Part shown: positions 1-9,154 of the stretch, in pieces | How positions within the stretch are numbered: position 1 is the stretch's first letter | Layout of the letters: the number at the start of each line of letters is the position of its first letter | DNA from: Gammaproteobacteria bacterium | Lineage (GTDB): Bacteria > Pseudomonadota > Gammaproteobacteria > Burkholderiales > Burkholderiaceae_B | Length of the DNA: 64,000 nt | NCBI GenBank assembly: GCA_030832095.1 | Contig: JAURJT010000057.1 | Span: 1-64,000, forward strand | Direction: 5' to 3' | Notes under the pieces: model-generated | What the model was told of the DNA's origin: nothing | Database searches by the model: none | The model's input: the letters and a program-made list of their open reading frames with translations, nothing else | Position numbers and translations under genes: made by a program

Positions 1-749
1 TGCACACCCATTGGATCTAAGTTTTCGATCGAACAAACGATAATGCAGTTGTCGGCGCTGTCGCGCACAACTTCCATTTCAAATTCTTTCCAGCCAAGCA
101 AAGACTCTTCAATCAAGAGCTCGCTGGTGGGCGAAGCCTCAAGGCCTCGACGACAAATGGTTTCGAACTCTTCAGCGTTGTAGGCAATACCGCCGCCACT
201 ACCACCCAAGGTAAAGCTCGGGCGAATCACCGCCGGAAAGCCCGACGTGCCGATCTCAGCGCCGATACGTTTCTGAACTTCCCAGGCTTCTTCGAGCGAG
301 TGCGCAACGCCTGACTTGGCAGACTCAAGGCCAATTGCAGTCATGGCGACTTTAAACTTTTGACGATCTTCTGCTTTTTCGATCGCGTGCGCATTCGCAC
401 CAATCAACTCAACGTTGTATTTTTTAAGGACGCCGTGCTTATCGAGATCAAGCGCACAATTCAAAGCTGTTTGACCGCCCATCGTGGGCAGTACAGCATC
501 GGGGCGCTCTTTTTCGATGATTTTTTCGACGACTTGCCAGGTGATGGGCTCGATGTAGGTCACATCTGCGGTTTCTGGGTCGGTCATGATAGTGGCAGGA
601 TTGCTGTTGACCAGCACTGTGCGATAGCCCTCTGCTTTGAGGGCTTTGCAGGCTTGTGCGCCTGAGTAATCAAACTCGCACGCTTGCCCAATCACAATGG
701 GGCCAGCGCCAATAATCAGAATAGTTTTTAGGTCGGTACGCTTGGGCAT
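1..749 (-). CDS. carB: Carbamoyl-phosphate synthase large subunit, N-terminal part
   Basis: The reading frame starts at ATG 749-747 and runs off the left edge, giving about 249 residues of a protein normally near 1,075 residues. It begins [20 protein letters not shown], the start typical of CarB, followed by the ATP-grasp region that includes [10 protein letters not shown]. CarB makes carbamoyl phosphate from ammonia (released by CarA), bicarbonate and two ATP, feeding pyrimidine and arginine synthesis in the cytoplasm. It lies 9 bp downstream of carA on the same strand, so the two are almost certainly cotranscribed. The truncation is only the window edge. Confidence 0.97.
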   Translation of the reverse strand, partial: MPKRTDLKTILIIGAGPIVIGQACEFDYSGAQACKALKAEGYRTVLVNSNPATIMTDPETADVTYIEPITWQVVEKIIEKERPDAVLPTMGGQTALNCALDLDKHGVLKKYNVELIGANAHAIEKAEDRQKFKVAMTAIGLESAKSGVAHSLEEAWEVQKRIGAEIGTSGFPAVIRPSFTLGGSGGGIAYNAEEFETICRRGLEASPTSELLIEESLLGWKEFEMEVVRDSADNCIIVCSIENLDPMGV

Positions 750-758
750 GGTGACTCT

Positions 759-1934
759 TTATTTGTTGCTGGCCATCAGGCTCATGAATTGATCGAACAA
801 GACAACGATGTCATGTGGCCCGGGACTCGCTTCGGGGTGCCCTTGAAAACAAAACGCAGGGCGATCGGTTAACTCAAACCCCTGCAAGGTGCCGTCAAAC
901 AACGACACGTGGGTCGCGCGCGCATTGGCTGGTAGGGTTTGGGCGTCAACTGCAAAACCATGGTTTTGAGCGGTAATAAATACACGGCCCGACGCCAGAT
1001 GCTGCACCGGGTGATTTGAGCCGTGGTGACCGGTTTTCATCTTGATCGTCTTGGCACCAACGGCCAAGCCCATAATCTGATGCCCTAAGCAGATACCAAA
1101 GGTGGGCAACTTACGCTCAAGAAATACTTTTGTCGCCGCAATCGCGTAATCGCAAGGGTCAGGGTCGCCAGGGCCATTGGATAAAAACACGCCATCAGGC
1201 TTGAGTTTGAGAACATCTTCGGCCGTGCTCTGTGCAGGCACCACACTGATGCGGCAACCGCGCTCGGCTAACAGGCGCAGGATATTGGACTTGACGCCAA
1301 AATCGTAAGCCACCACATGCGGTAATTGGCTATCGTTTTTGCCATAACCATGACCAAGTTGCCAAGTGGATTCTGTCCAGCTAGCCTGCTTAGTGGCAGA
1401 CACGACCTTGGCCAAATCCTGACCCGACATCCCCGGAAACTTAGCAGCAAGTGTTAAGGCTTGCTCAGCGTCATCACCCACCAAAATACAGCCACCCTGG
1501 GCGCCGCCTTCTCGCAAAATGCGGGTGAGCTTGCGGGTATCGGTTTCGGCGATCGCAACAATACCTTGCGCTTTTAGATAATCAGGCAACGACTGAGTTG
1601 ACCGAAAATTGGATAATTGCTCGGGGCAATTGCGCACAATCAGGCCGGCCGCGTGAATTTTTGTGGATTCGACGTCTTCGAGATTGACCCCTGTATTGCC
1701 AATATGCGGATACGTTAAGGTAACAATCTGGCCGCTGTAGCTAGGATCTGTCAGTATTTCTTGGTAACCTGTCATGGCCGTATTGAATACGACCTCGGCC
1801 ACAGTGTGACCGTCAGCCCCTATTGAAACACCTTTAAAGATGGTTCCGTCGGCGAGCGCTAAAATTGCAACAGCACGCTTTGACTGGGGGGCGTTTTGCT
1901 TGGCTCGTAGTTCATCAAATATATTCGGCAGCAC
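759..1934 (-). CDS. carA: Carbamoyl-phosphate synthase small subunit (glutaminase)
   Basis: CarA hydrolyses glutamine and passes ammonia to CarB. The N-terminal CPSase domain ([17 protein letters not shown]) is followed by a class I glutamine amidotransferase domain with the nucleophile Cys in [11 protein letters not shown] (about residue 282) and the His/Glu pair in [10 protein letters not shown] (about 366/368). No ATG is available near the start. I chose GTG at 1934 because a GGGG tract lies six bases upstream; the longer TTG start at 1940 would abut that tract directly. The protein is about 391 residues, normal for the family. It is divergent from the transaldolase gene across only about 50 bp, so the promoter must be compact or overlap that gene. 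Confidence 0.96.
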   Translation of the reverse strand: MLPNIFDELRAKQNAPQSKRAVAILALADGTIFKGVSIGADGHTVAEVVFNTAMTGYQEILTDPSYSGQIVTLTYPHIGNTGVNLEDVESTKIHAAGLIVRNCPEQLSNFRSTQSLPDYLKAQGIVAIAETDTRKLTRILREGGAQGGCILVGDDAEQALTLAAKFPGMSGQDLAKVVSATKQASWTESTWQLGHGYGKNDSQLPHVVAYDFGVKSNILRLLAERGCRISVVPAQSTAEDVLKLKPDGVFLSNGPGDPDPCDYAIAATKVFLERKLPTFGICLGHQIMGLAVGAKTIKMKTGHHGSNHPVQHLASGRVFITAQNHGFAVDAQTLPANARATHVSLFDGTLQGFELTDRPAFCFQGHPEASPGPHDIVVLFDQFMSLMASNK

Positions 1935-1984
1935 AATCAACCCCAGCGTTAAAAATTAGTAAGCAAACCTTGGAAGTATAACTG

Positions 1985-2938
1985 ATGGCCAGCCTTCTTG
2001 ACTCCCTTCGTACCCAAACCACCGTTGTTGCCGATACCGGCGACTTTGAGAGCATGCGGCGCTATCTACCCACCGATGCGACCACCAACCCCTCTTTGAT
2101 ACTCAAAGCAGTGCAGCAAGAGGCCTATCGGCCCATGCTAGAGCGCTGCGTGAAAGCCAATCCCAAGGCGGCAACAAGTGACCTGGTTGACCAGTTGCTC
2201 GTCTCTTTTGGGAAAGAAATCCTTAATATTGTGCCTGGCAGAGTTTCAACAGAGGTGGATGCGCGTTTATCGTTCGACACCAGCGCCACCATTGCGCGCG
2301 CCCGCCAACTGATTGCTCTTTATCAAGATGCTGGCTTTGGTCGCGAACGCATTCTGATCAAAATTGCCGCCACCTACGAAGGCATCCAGGCAGCGCGCGT
2401 GCTAGAGGCTGAAGGCATTCACTGCAACCTGACTTTGTTGTTCTCGCTGGTGCAAGCGGTTGAGTGCGCTGATGCGCGCGTACAGTTGATTTCACCTTTT
2501 GTTGGCCGCATCTACGACTGGCACAAAAAACAGCAAGGCAACGCCTGGAACGAAGCCGCAAACAGCGGCGTCAACGACCCCGGCGTGTTGTCGGTCTCGA
2601 AAATCTACAGTTACTACAAAAATTTTGGCGTTGCCACTGAAATCATGGGCGCAAGCTTCAGAAACACTGGGCAGATTTTGGCACTTGCCGGCTGCGACTT
2701 ACTAACGATTAGCCCAGATCTCTTGGCGAACCTCAGTGATACGCAAGGAGAAGTCAGCCCTTGCCTAAACGCGGCTTACGCAAAAGCCAACCCACTAGAA
2801 CGCTTACCTTCGGGCGAGCAAGCCTTTCGCTTTTTGCTAAACGAAGACGCGATGGCAACTGAGAAATTGTCTGAAGGGGTTCGTGCGTTTGTCGCTGATG
2901 CGCGCAAGCTGGATGTATTGATCGACGCTCAGCGCTAA
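1985..2938 (+). CDS. tal: Transaldolase
   Basis: This 317-residue protein matches the usual length of classical TalB-type transaldolases. Visible signatures are the N-terminal Asp in VVADTGD (Asp17), the DATTNPSL motif at 31-38, and the Schiff-base lysine in [11 protein letters not shown] (Lys126). The enzyme moves a dihydroxyacetone unit between sugar phosphates in the non-oxidative pentose phosphate pathway. It starts at ATG 1985 and ends three bases before the convergent ABC permease stop, leaving no room for a terminator between them. It is transcribed divergently from carA. Confidence 0.96.
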   Translation: MASLLDSLRTQTTVVADTGDFESMRRYLPTDATTNPSLILKAVQQEAYRPMLERCVKANPKAATSDLVDQLLVSFGKEILNIVPGRVSTEVDARLSFDTSATIARARQLIALYQDAGFGRERILIKIAATYEGIQAARVLEAEGIHCNLTLLFSLVQAVECADARVQLISPFVGRIYDWHKKQQGNAWNEAANSGVNDPGVLSVSKIYSYYKNFGVATEIMGASFRNTGQILALAGCDLLTISPDLLANLSDTQGEVSPCLNAAYAKANPLERLPSGEQAFRFLLNEDAMATEKLSEGVRAFVADARKLDVLIDAQR

Positions 2939-2941
2939 ACG

Positions 2942-3739
2942 TCACAATTTTTCAGTTTCACCCGATTTAGGCTGCCAGCGCATGAGGCGTTTTTCGATCA
3001 CACCGACGATCGAATCCAAGATCAGTGCGCACGCTGTCAACACAAAAATACCAGCAATCACCGTGTTCACATCAAGCGTACCCTCGGCTTGCAAGATCAG
3101 ATAACCAACGCCGGCCGCAGAGCCCAAATACTCACCCACCACCGCGCCCACAAAGGCTAAACCGACCGAGGTGTGCAAGCTCGAAAAGACCCAGCTTGTC
3201 GCACTGGGCAAATACACTTGCCGCAGCAACTGTTTGCGATCAGCACCCAACATGCGCGCGTTATCCAGCAAGGTTGGGCTGACTTCGCGCACGCCCTGGT
3301 AGACATTAAAGAACACAATAAAAAACACCAACGTGACCGCCAGCGCAACTTTTGACCAAATCCCCAAACCAAACCACATCGCAAAAATCGGCGCCAAAAT
3401 CACACGAGGCATTGAATTCAGGGCCTTGATGTAAGGATCAAGGATATTGCTGGCCATTGGCGACAAGCCCAACCATAAACCCATTCCTAGGCCCGAGGTC
3501 GTGCCGATAAAGAACGCCAACATTGTTTCAGTTAAGGTAATGCCTAAGTGTGAATAGATGTCGCCGTTCGCGACAAACCAGTCCCAAATCCTGCCCGCAA
3601 CACCAAGGGGCTTACCAAAAAAGAAGGCGATTTTTGGATCAGCAGAGGCCAGTTGCCAGCTACCGATAATCAAAATCAAAATACCGACTTGCCACACACG
3701 CAACGATAACTTCGAGGTGGGTTTTAAAAAGTTCAACAT
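2942..3739 (-). CDS. ABC transporter permease, SsuC/TauC type
   Basis: The membrane subunit of an importer for small organic anions or metabolites. The 265-residue form starts MLNFLKPTSK at ATG 3739, one base after the stop of the ATPase gene (TGATATG). The open frame extends upstream to 3871, but that part overlaps the ATPase gene and encodes Cys/Arg-rich sequence without membrane character. About six hydrophobic segments are present. The cytoplasmic loop includes NARMLGADRKQLLRQVYLP, matching the EAA loop that contacts the ATPase. It is the last gene of an SBP-ATPase-permease operon. The substrate cannot be told from sequence; sulfonates, nitrate-like anions and pyrimidine precursors all use this family. 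Confidence 0.92.
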   Translation of the reverse strand: MLNFLKPTSKLSLRVWQVGILILIIGSWQLASADPKIAFFFGKPLGVAGRIWDWFVANGDIYSHLGITLTETMLAFFIGTTSGLGMGLWLGLSPMASNILDPYIKALNSMPRVILAPIFAMWFGLGIWSKVALAVTLVFFIVFFNVYQGVREVSPTLLDNARMLGADRKQLLRQVYLPSATSWVFSSLHTSVGLAFVGAVVGEYLGSAAGVGYLILQAEGTLDVNTVIAGIFVLTACALILDSIVGVIEKRLMRWQPKSGETEKL

Positions 3740-3740
3740 A

Positions 3741-4586
3741 TCAAGCTCGCTTTTGCTGGGCGTAGCCCTTGAGGACCTCATCGCGCAACACTGCCCAGAT
3801 CGCGCCGTGCAGTTCAATAAACCGCGGTTGCATACGCACCTCTGCGACATCACGCGGGCGCGGCAAGTCAATCACAAACTCACCGATCGGGTGCGTGCCA
3901 GGCCCTGCAGATAAGACCACTACCCGATCGCTCATCGCAATCGCCTCATCCAAGTCGTGAGTGATAAACAGCACGGCTTTGCGCTTGGCCATCCATAACT
4001 CAAGCACTTCGTTTTCCATCAACTGCCGAGTTTGAATATCAAGCGCCGAGAACGGCTCATCCATCAAGATCAGGTCGGGGTCGCGAATCAGGGTCTGCGC
4101 GAGCATCGTGCGCTTGCGCATACCGCCTGACATTTGGTGCGGGTAGCGATCTTCAAAACCGCTCAGACCAACACGCTTCATCCATTCGCGACCTTGCTCA
4201 CAAGCTTGCGCGCGCTCAACGCCGGCAAACTCAAGACCCGCCACAACATTATCCAGTGCGCAACGCCAGGGCAGCAACGCTTCACCCTGAAACATATAAC
4301 CCGAGCGCTTATTGACTCCGTTTACGGGTTCGCCAAACGACTCAACCACACCGCTGGAGGGCGCAAGCAAACCTGCTGCAATATTCAACAAGGTCGATTT
4401 TCCACAACCAGTCGGGCCGACAACCGACACAAACTCACCGGGTGCAACTGAGAGCGTACTGTTGGCCACCGCCGTATAGCGTTGATTAGGATCATCGCGT
4501 GACACAAACGTACAGGTGATGTCTTTTAACAAGAGCGCCGGTGTTTGTGCCTGCGATTTACCTGCGACTGCTTCAGTGGATACCAT
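3741..4586 (-). CDS. ABC transporter ATP-binding protein, SsuB/TauB type
   Basis: The ATPase subunit of the same importer, about 281 residues. It shows Walker [10 protein letters not shown], the Q-loop region [11 protein letters not shown], the signature MSGGMRKR, Walker B LILMDEPF followed by SALD, and the switch His in FITHDLDEA. This set is complete and typical of the nitrate/sulfonate/taurine ATPase group. The start is taken as ATG 4586; a TTG at 4589 immediately precedes it. No strong Shine-Dalgarno is visible. It is about 96 bp downstream of the substrate-binding protein gene and abuts the permease gene. Confidence 0.94.
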   Translation of the reverse strand: MVSTEAVAGKSQAQTPALLLKDITCTFVSRDDPNQRYTAVANSTLSVAPGEFVSVVGPTGCGKSTLLNIAAGLLAPSSGVVESFGEPVNGVNKRSGYMFQGEALLPWRCALDNVVAGLEFAGVERAQACEQGREWMKRVGLSGFEDRYPHQMSGGMRKRTMLAQTLIRDPDLILMDEPFSALDIQTRQLMENEVLELWMAKRKAVLFITHDLDEAIAMSDRVVVLSAGPGTHPIGEFVIDLPRPRDVAEVRMQPRFIELHGAIWAVLRDEVLKGYAQQKRA

Positions 4587-4682
4587 CAACCATACTCAAT
4601 TTAAGCTTTAGTTTCAAAAGATCTATTTTGTTGGCGCATGCACCGAAACGTTGACGCCTAGGTGCATGAGTTCACGTACAGG

Positions 4683-5729
4683 TTAGACCTTCACCTCGGG
4701 ATATTTTTCATTCGCACGACGGGTGAAATCGTTGGTCCAGGTTTTAGCCAGATCAATTTTGGCATTACGAATGTCTGAATTGTAAGCAGCCAGCGCTTTC
4801 AAGGCGGTAGGAGGCCCGTCTTCTGGGATCATGCCATCAGGCGAAATCGCCTCAAAACATTTTTCAACAGCCTTGGTGTAAATCTCTGGCCTGCCTTGCA
4901 AATAGCTAGCGGGTACTGCCTTTGTGACCCCCGCAGGGCCTGCTTTGATAATCCACTTATCGGCTCGCACAATCGCATTGGTCAACGCTTGCACTGTTCT
5001 TGGGTTTGCGTCGATATACGCTTGCGGCAAATACAGGCTACCGGCAGGCATGTTGCCACCAAAAATATCTTGCGTATCTTTTAGGCGACGGGTGTCAACA
5101 ATCGTCAGGATTTCGTTCGCTTCTTCGAGCGTGGTAATCACTGGATCAATATTTGCCAGCGCATCAATCTGACCTTCACGAATTGCCGAGATCGCACCAG
5201 CACCCGCGCCGACGCCAATAAACGAGACATCAGTTGGCTTCAAGCCGTGTTTGGCTAAATAAAAGCTCGCAATCATACTAGTCGACGAGCCAGGTGCTGT
5301 CACGCCGATTTTTTTACCACGTAGATCGGCCGCCGTCTTGAAGTTTGGCAGAGTCTTTTTCGAAACGCCTAACGTAATCATGGGGCAACGCCCCTGCAAG
5401 ACGATGCAACGAAAAAACTGACCCTTAGACTGCAAATTGATCGTGTGCTCGTAGGCGCCCGACACCACGTCAGCACTGCCCCCGACCACTGCCTGCAACG
5501 ATTTTGAGCCACCGGCAAAATCAGAAATTTTTACGTCAAGGCCCTCGTCTTTAAAAAAGCCCAACTGCTCGGCAATCGTGAGCGCTTGGTAATAGGTCCC
5601 AACCTTGCCTCCCACTGCGATATGCACACTTGCTTTTTCAAGTTTCTGGGCAAGCGCCAAAGACGGCGCAGCCGATAAAAGGCCGGCTGTACCGGTGAAC
5701 TGAAGCAACTGACGGCGTGAAATCGACAT
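4683..5729 (-). CDS. ABC transporter substrate-binding protein, NMT1/SsuA-like
   Basis: The periplasmic receptor of the importer, about 348 residues. The start is set at ATG 5729 because GAGAG lies about ten bases upstream; the longer form from 5762 would add an unlikely leader before the signal peptide. The protein begins MSISRRQLLQF followed by a hydrophobic stretch ending in ALAQ, which is a plausible Tat-type signal with an AxA cleavage site. The mature part has the features of THI5/NMT1-like binding proteins: GTYYQALTIAEQLGFFKDEG near the start and a conserved central GVTAPGSSTSM. The ligand is unknown. The gene stands first in the SBP-ATPase-permease operon. Confidence 0.9.
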   Translation of the reverse strand: MSISRRQLLQFTGTAGLLSAAPSLALAQKLEKASVHIAVGGKVGTYYQALTIAEQLGFFKDEGLDVKISDFAGGSKSLQAVVGGSADVVSGAYEHTINLQSKGQFFRCIVLQGRCPMITLGVSKKTLPNFKTAADLRGKKIGVTAPGSSTSMIASFYLAKHGLKPTDVSFIGVGAGAGAISAIREGQIDALANIDPVITTLEEANEILTIVDTRRLKDTQDIFGGNMPAGSLYLPQAYIDANPRTVQALTNAIVRADKWIIKAGPAGVTKAVPASYLQGRPEIYTKAVEKCFEAISPDGMIPEDGPPTALKALAAYNSDIRNAKIDLAKTWTNDFTRRANEKYPEVKV

Positions 5730-5924
5730 GAGTGTCTCTCGTAAGAATTTTTGATAATCCATTTAAGCACAGCGCCGATCGGGCGCGCTACGGAGTTTAC
5801 CCGTAACCGATTCAGGTTTCGGTCGAGAGCTGGGCGATGAGCCCACGTACAAAACGAACCCTTTAGGGGCTTTCTGCCTGCGAGTCGGCAAGGGCCTCAG
5901 TGCGACCTGCTGAGGTCAGACAAC

Positions 5925-6530
5925 TCAAGTGGGCTTGCGCTCAAGTAGCGCCCAGGCAACGGTGCCAGCGTCGACGTACTCAATTTCACTGCCTGCGGGC
6001 ACGCCACGGGCAAGCCTTGTGACTTTGATGCCTTTGACGCGTAAAGCTTCGCCAAGGTAGTGCGCCGTGGTTTCACCTTCAGCGGTGAAGTTAGTCGCCA
6101 AGATCACCTCTTGCACGACCCCATTTGTTGCGCGCTCAAGGACTCGATCGAAGTCGAGTTCGTCTGGCCCCCTACCCTCAAGCGGCGCCAGGCTGCCCAT
6201 TAAAACGTAATACAAGCCTTGATAACCACGAGTGGCTTCAATCGAATTTTGATCTGCTGGCGTTTCAACGATACACAGCAGACTCGCATCGCGCTCAGTG
6301 TGATCGCAGGTCGCGCATACTGGCGTTTCTGTGAATCCATTGCACAATTGACAGTGTTGTAAGCGTTGCACCGCGTCAGTGAGCGCTTGGCCAAGTTGCT
6401 GGGCCGCTTTTAAGTCGTGCTGCAATAAATGATAGGCCATGCGACGCGCTGTACGCTCACCCACACCAGGTAAACGGCGCAAGGCCTCGACTAAGGCTAA
6501 GAGCGGCTGTGGTTCAGAAGACGAACTCAT
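5925..6530 (-). CDS. recR: Recombination mediator protein
   Basis: RecR loads RecA at gaps with RecO and RecF. The 201-residue protein has an N-terminal helix-hairpin-helix ([12 protein letters not shown]), a C4 zinc finger with Cys60, 63, 72 and 75, and a Toprim core starting [10 protein letters not shown]. The start codon overlaps the ybaB stop by one base (TAATG), showing translational coupling. Just past the stop codon is a small perfect hairpin (GACCT-GCTG-AGGTC, 5904-5917) with no T-run. The dnaX-ybaB-recR order is the standard proteobacterial arrangement. Confidence 0.97.
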   Translation of the reverse strand: MSSSSEPQPLLALVEALRRLPGVGERTARRMAYHLLQHDLKAAQQLGQALTDAVQRLQHCQLCNGFTETPVCATCDHTERDASLLCIVETPADQNSIEATRGYQGLYYVLMGSLAPLEGRGPDELDFDRVLERATNGVVQEVILATNFTAEGETTAHYLGEALRVKGIKVTRLARGVPAGSEIEYVDAGTVAWALLERKPT

Positions 6531-6856
6531 TAGAAGGGTAGCTTCATCCCTGGGGGCAACGGCATACCGGCAGTGACGCCAGCCATTTTTTCTGAAGAGG
6601 TCGACTCAGCTTTACGCAAGGCGTCATTGAACGCAGCCGCCACCAAGTCTTCGAGCATATCTTTATCATCGGCCAGCAAGCTCGGATCAATCGTGACCCG
6701 CTTGACGTCATGGCGGCATGTCATTGTGACTTTAACGAGGTTACCGCCCGCAGCGCCTTCAACCAAAATTTCGGCCAAAGCGTCTTGCGCCTTTTTCATA
6801 TTTTCTTGCATCTGTTGCGCCTGGCGCATCAACCCTGCAATCTGTCCTTTCATCAT
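6530..6856 (-). CDS. ybaB: Nucleoid-associated protein, YbaB/EbfC family
   Basis: This 108-residue protein starts [20 protein letters not shown], typical of YbaB/EbfC, a small dimeric DNA-binding protein that coats the nucleoid. The family core is seen in [10 protein letters not shown] and the C-terminal helical segment. An AGGA element lies about nine bases upstream of the double ATG. It sits between dnaX (83 bp upstream) and recR (one-base overlap), as in most proteobacteria. Confidence 0.96.
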   Translation of the reverse strand: MMKGQIAGLMRQAQQMQENMKKAQDALAEILVEGAAGGNLVKVTMTCRHDVKRVTIDPSLLADDKDMLEDLVAAAFNDALRKAESTSSEKMAGVTAGMPLPPGMKLPF

Positions 6857-6938
6857 AATGATATGTCCTGAAATAATTAATTAAATTAGAAAAATCGTAT
6901 TTGAAATTCAACTCAGCATGTCATGCGCCGCGAGAAGC

Positions 6939-8960
6939 TTAAAGCGCTGCGTGGCCCGGACGAATCGAACCAGGCACAACGTGGGCACCAAAATCTTTCA
7001 CGAGCGCCTGCACAAAGGGATCGCTTGTGACCGAGTGCTCTGCCGCCTGCTGACGTGCGGCTTGCGCGGCCAGATCGACGGCGTGCGCCGACTGCCCTTG
7101 CGCGGCTCCGATCTCAAAATGAACCTGCACCACAAAGCCAAAGTACTCGGTCAGCACGGCACGCAACCTATCCGCGTGCGCGCCGACGGCTAACGCCTTT
7201 GAGGCCACCCGCAAAGTGATCGCGCGCCCAGACACGGCCACCCATTCGGATTGCCGAGCCAACTGTGCGGCCATACCAGACAGTGGTAGTTTGGCTGAAA
7301 ACGCGGCCCAAGGTTCCGGCAAAATAATCGTGTCAGACACCGGAGCGGCCGGCGCCTGAGCAAACTGCGCATCATCGGCTTGGTCAAAGACAGGTTCTGA
7401 ACCGTAATCGATGTCGTTGCCTGAAAAATACTCTGGCTCGTGCTCTAAATAAGAGGACTCTGACTCGACGTCTGAATCTTCAGACTGTTGGTTGACTGAA
7501 GGCGCCACCGTCGCAACGGCGTTTGGCTGCGAGGTGCTCGACGGCGCTGCGCTAGGCGATCTAGTGCTTGACTGTGCGTGTGCTGCGCTTGGCTGTGCTG
7601 CGCTTGACTGTGCGGAGTTTGGTTGCGCCGCGCTTGGCTTTGCAGCGCTTGGTTGCGCCTGCGCGGCGCTTGGCTGGGCAGTACCCGCTTGCGAAACGCC
7701 TGCTCGCGCCGTAGTGGGTTGAGTTGGGCCTGACCGCATTGCTGGCGTTTCGCTGGGGGTAGACGTGTTGGTTGGTGTTGTTTGTTTGTTCTGCGCAGCA
7801 GCCCCAATTGCGGCGGTTGAAGGCGTGTTTGCAGCCTGAGCAATTACCGGCGCGGCTTGCTGTTTCGCACCGCCCGCCGCGCCCGCCAGAGACAACATAC
7901 GCAGGCATGCCATCACAAAGCCGGCGTACTCGTCAGGCGCAATCGCTAACTCAGAGCGACTATGCACCGCCACCGTATAAAACAATTGCACCGCATCGGG
8001 CTGCAATGAACTTGCCAAGCGTTTGATATCAACGGCCAACGGATCTGCATCGTCAATCGCTTGCGCAACCCTTTGCACGATCGCCACACGCGATAACAAG
8101 ATTGCAAGATCAGCCAGCGCTGCACGATAAGACAAACCTCGCGTCGCGAGTTCGTCGGCGATTTCGAGTACCGCACTCGCCTCGCCCGCCTGCAGCGCGT
8201 CGAGCAAGCGCACCAAATGGCGCTGATCAATCGTACCGAGCATGCCCCGCACTGACTCTTCGGTCAGATTGCCAGCACTATACGCAATGGCTTGGTCAGT
8301 GAGCGATAAGGCGTCACGCATCGAACCCGAGGCGGCCTGCCCGAGTAAGCGTAAGGCAGGTACTTCAAACGGGATCTCTTCTGCGCCCAACACTTGTTCG
8401 AGATGACCAACAATTGCATCGCCTGGCATCTGTTTAAGATTGAACTGCAAACAACGCGACAGGACGGTGACAGGTATTTTTTGTGGGTCGGTGGTTGCCA
8501 AAATAAACTTGACGTGCGCTGGTGGCTCTTCGAGCGTTTTGAGCATCGCGTTAAACGCGTGCCCAGTCAACATGTGCACCTCGTCGATCATGTAGACCTT
8601 AAAGCGACCAACGCTTGGTGAATAGACCGCTTGCTCAAGCAACTGCGTCATCTCTTCGACACCACGATTTGAAGCGGCATCAAGTTCTAAATAGTCAACA
8701 AAGCGGCCCTCATCGATTTGCGTACACGCCTGACATACCCCGCAGGGCGAGGCGGTAATGCCGGTTTCGCAATTCAGCGCTTTAGCCAAAATACGCGACA
8801 AGGTTGTTTTACCGACCCCACGTGTGCCAGTAAACAACCAGGCGTGATGCAAGCGTTGCGTGGTGAGGGCGTGCGTCAGTGCGCGGACAACGTGATCTTG
8901 ACCGACCAGAGTGTCAAACGAACGAGGACGCCATTTGCGCGCAAGGACCAGATAAGTCAT
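6939..8960 (-). CDS. dnaX: DNA polymerase III subunit tau/gamma
   Basis: DnaX is the clamp-loader ATPase that also tethers polymerase cores. The 673-residue protein has Walker A GTRGVGKTT (45-53), zinc-binding Cys64, 73, 76 and 79, Walker B IDEVH (125-129) and the SRC sensor (168-170). The last 120 residues form the tau-type polymerase-binding domain. The linker from roughly residue 365 to 500 is low-complexity, rich in Ala, Gln, Ser, Pro and Thr. I searched this linker for a slippery A AAA AAG heptamer and saw none, so production of a separate gamma form by the E. coli mechanism is not supported. The gene begins 88 bp after the SRP RNA gene. Confidence 0.96.
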   Translation of the reverse strand: MTYLVLARKWRPRSFDTLVGQDHVVRALTHALTTQRLHHAWLFTGTRGVGKTTLSRILAKALNCETGITASPCGVCQACTQIDEGRFVDYLELDAASNRGVEEMTQLLEQAVYSPSVGRFKVYMIDEVHMLTGHAFNAMLKTLEEPPAHVKFILATTDPQKIPVTVLSRCLQFNLKQMPGDAIVGHLEQVLGAEEIPFEVPALRLLGQAASGSMRDALSLTDQAIAYSAGNLTEESVRGMLGTIDQRHLVRLLDALQAGEASAVLEIADELATRGLSYRAALADLAILLSRVAIVQRVAQAIDDADPLAVDIKRLASSLQPDAVQLFYTVAVHSRSELAIAPDEYAGFVMACLRMLSLAGAAGGAKQQAAPVIAQAANTPSTAAIGAAAQNKQTTPTNTSTPSETPAMRSGPTQPTTARAGVSQAGTAQPSAAQAQPSAAKPSAAQPNSAQSSAAQPSAAHAQSSTRSPSAAPSSTSQPNAVATVAPSVNQQSEDSDVESESSYLEHEPEYFSGNDIDYGSEPVFDQADDAQFAQAPAAPVSDTIILPEPWAAFSAKLPLSGMAAQLARQSEWVAVSGRAITLRVASKALAVGAHADRLRAVLTEYFGFVVQVHFEIGAAQGQSAHAVDLAAQAARQQAAEHSVTSDPFVQALVKDFGAHVVPGSIRPGHAAL
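7492..7790. repeat. Degenerate short tandem repeats in the dnaX linker
   Basis: Within dnaX the DNA repeats a degenerate unit of about 12-18 bp related to GCGCTTGGCTGTGCT (plus strand), densest at 7550-7700. In the protein this gives recurring Gln-Pro-Ser-Ala-Ala blocks. The reverse frames are also open here (76 residues on plus, 132 and 115 on minus), a by-product of the repeat composition rather than genes. Confidence 0.75.
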
Positions 8961-9047
8961 GAAATATGTGGATTACTGACAAAAATTACCAACAAAATCA
9001 TCGAATCGCTAATAACAGCCACTCATACATCCACTGATAAGGCGAAA

Positions 9048-9147
9048 GAGGCGAGCCTGACTTCGGCACTGTTTCTGCACGACTATGGCTGCTTCGTTCC
9101 CGACCTGACCAGATTTGCCGCCGAACCATGCGAAGGGGCCCGCCAAA
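9048..9147 (-). ncRNA. ffs: Signal recognition particle 4.5S RNA
   Basis: The minus strand carries GGTCAGGTCGGGAACGAAGC followed by AGCC, the conserved apical domain of bacterial SRP RNA with its GGAA tetraloop (plus positions 9097-9100) and the asymmetric loop. The arms pair at the base: GGCGGGCC (9144-9137) with GGCTCGCC (9057-9050), eight pairs including one G-U. The resulting hairpin is about 100 nt, the length of the small bacterial SRP RNA. The RNA binds Ffh and targets nascent membrane proteins. The gene lies between the AddA-like gene stop (9155) and the dnaX start (8960). Exact ends are estimates from the pairing. Confidence 0.93.
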
Positions 9148-9154
9148 CTCCATT

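Noticed and set aside
7492..7908. Open frames of 76, 132 and 115 residues inside dnaX
   Set aside because: They come from the repeat composition of the linker. Their Cys/Ala or Arg/Gln-rich translations show no family features and they lack start signals.
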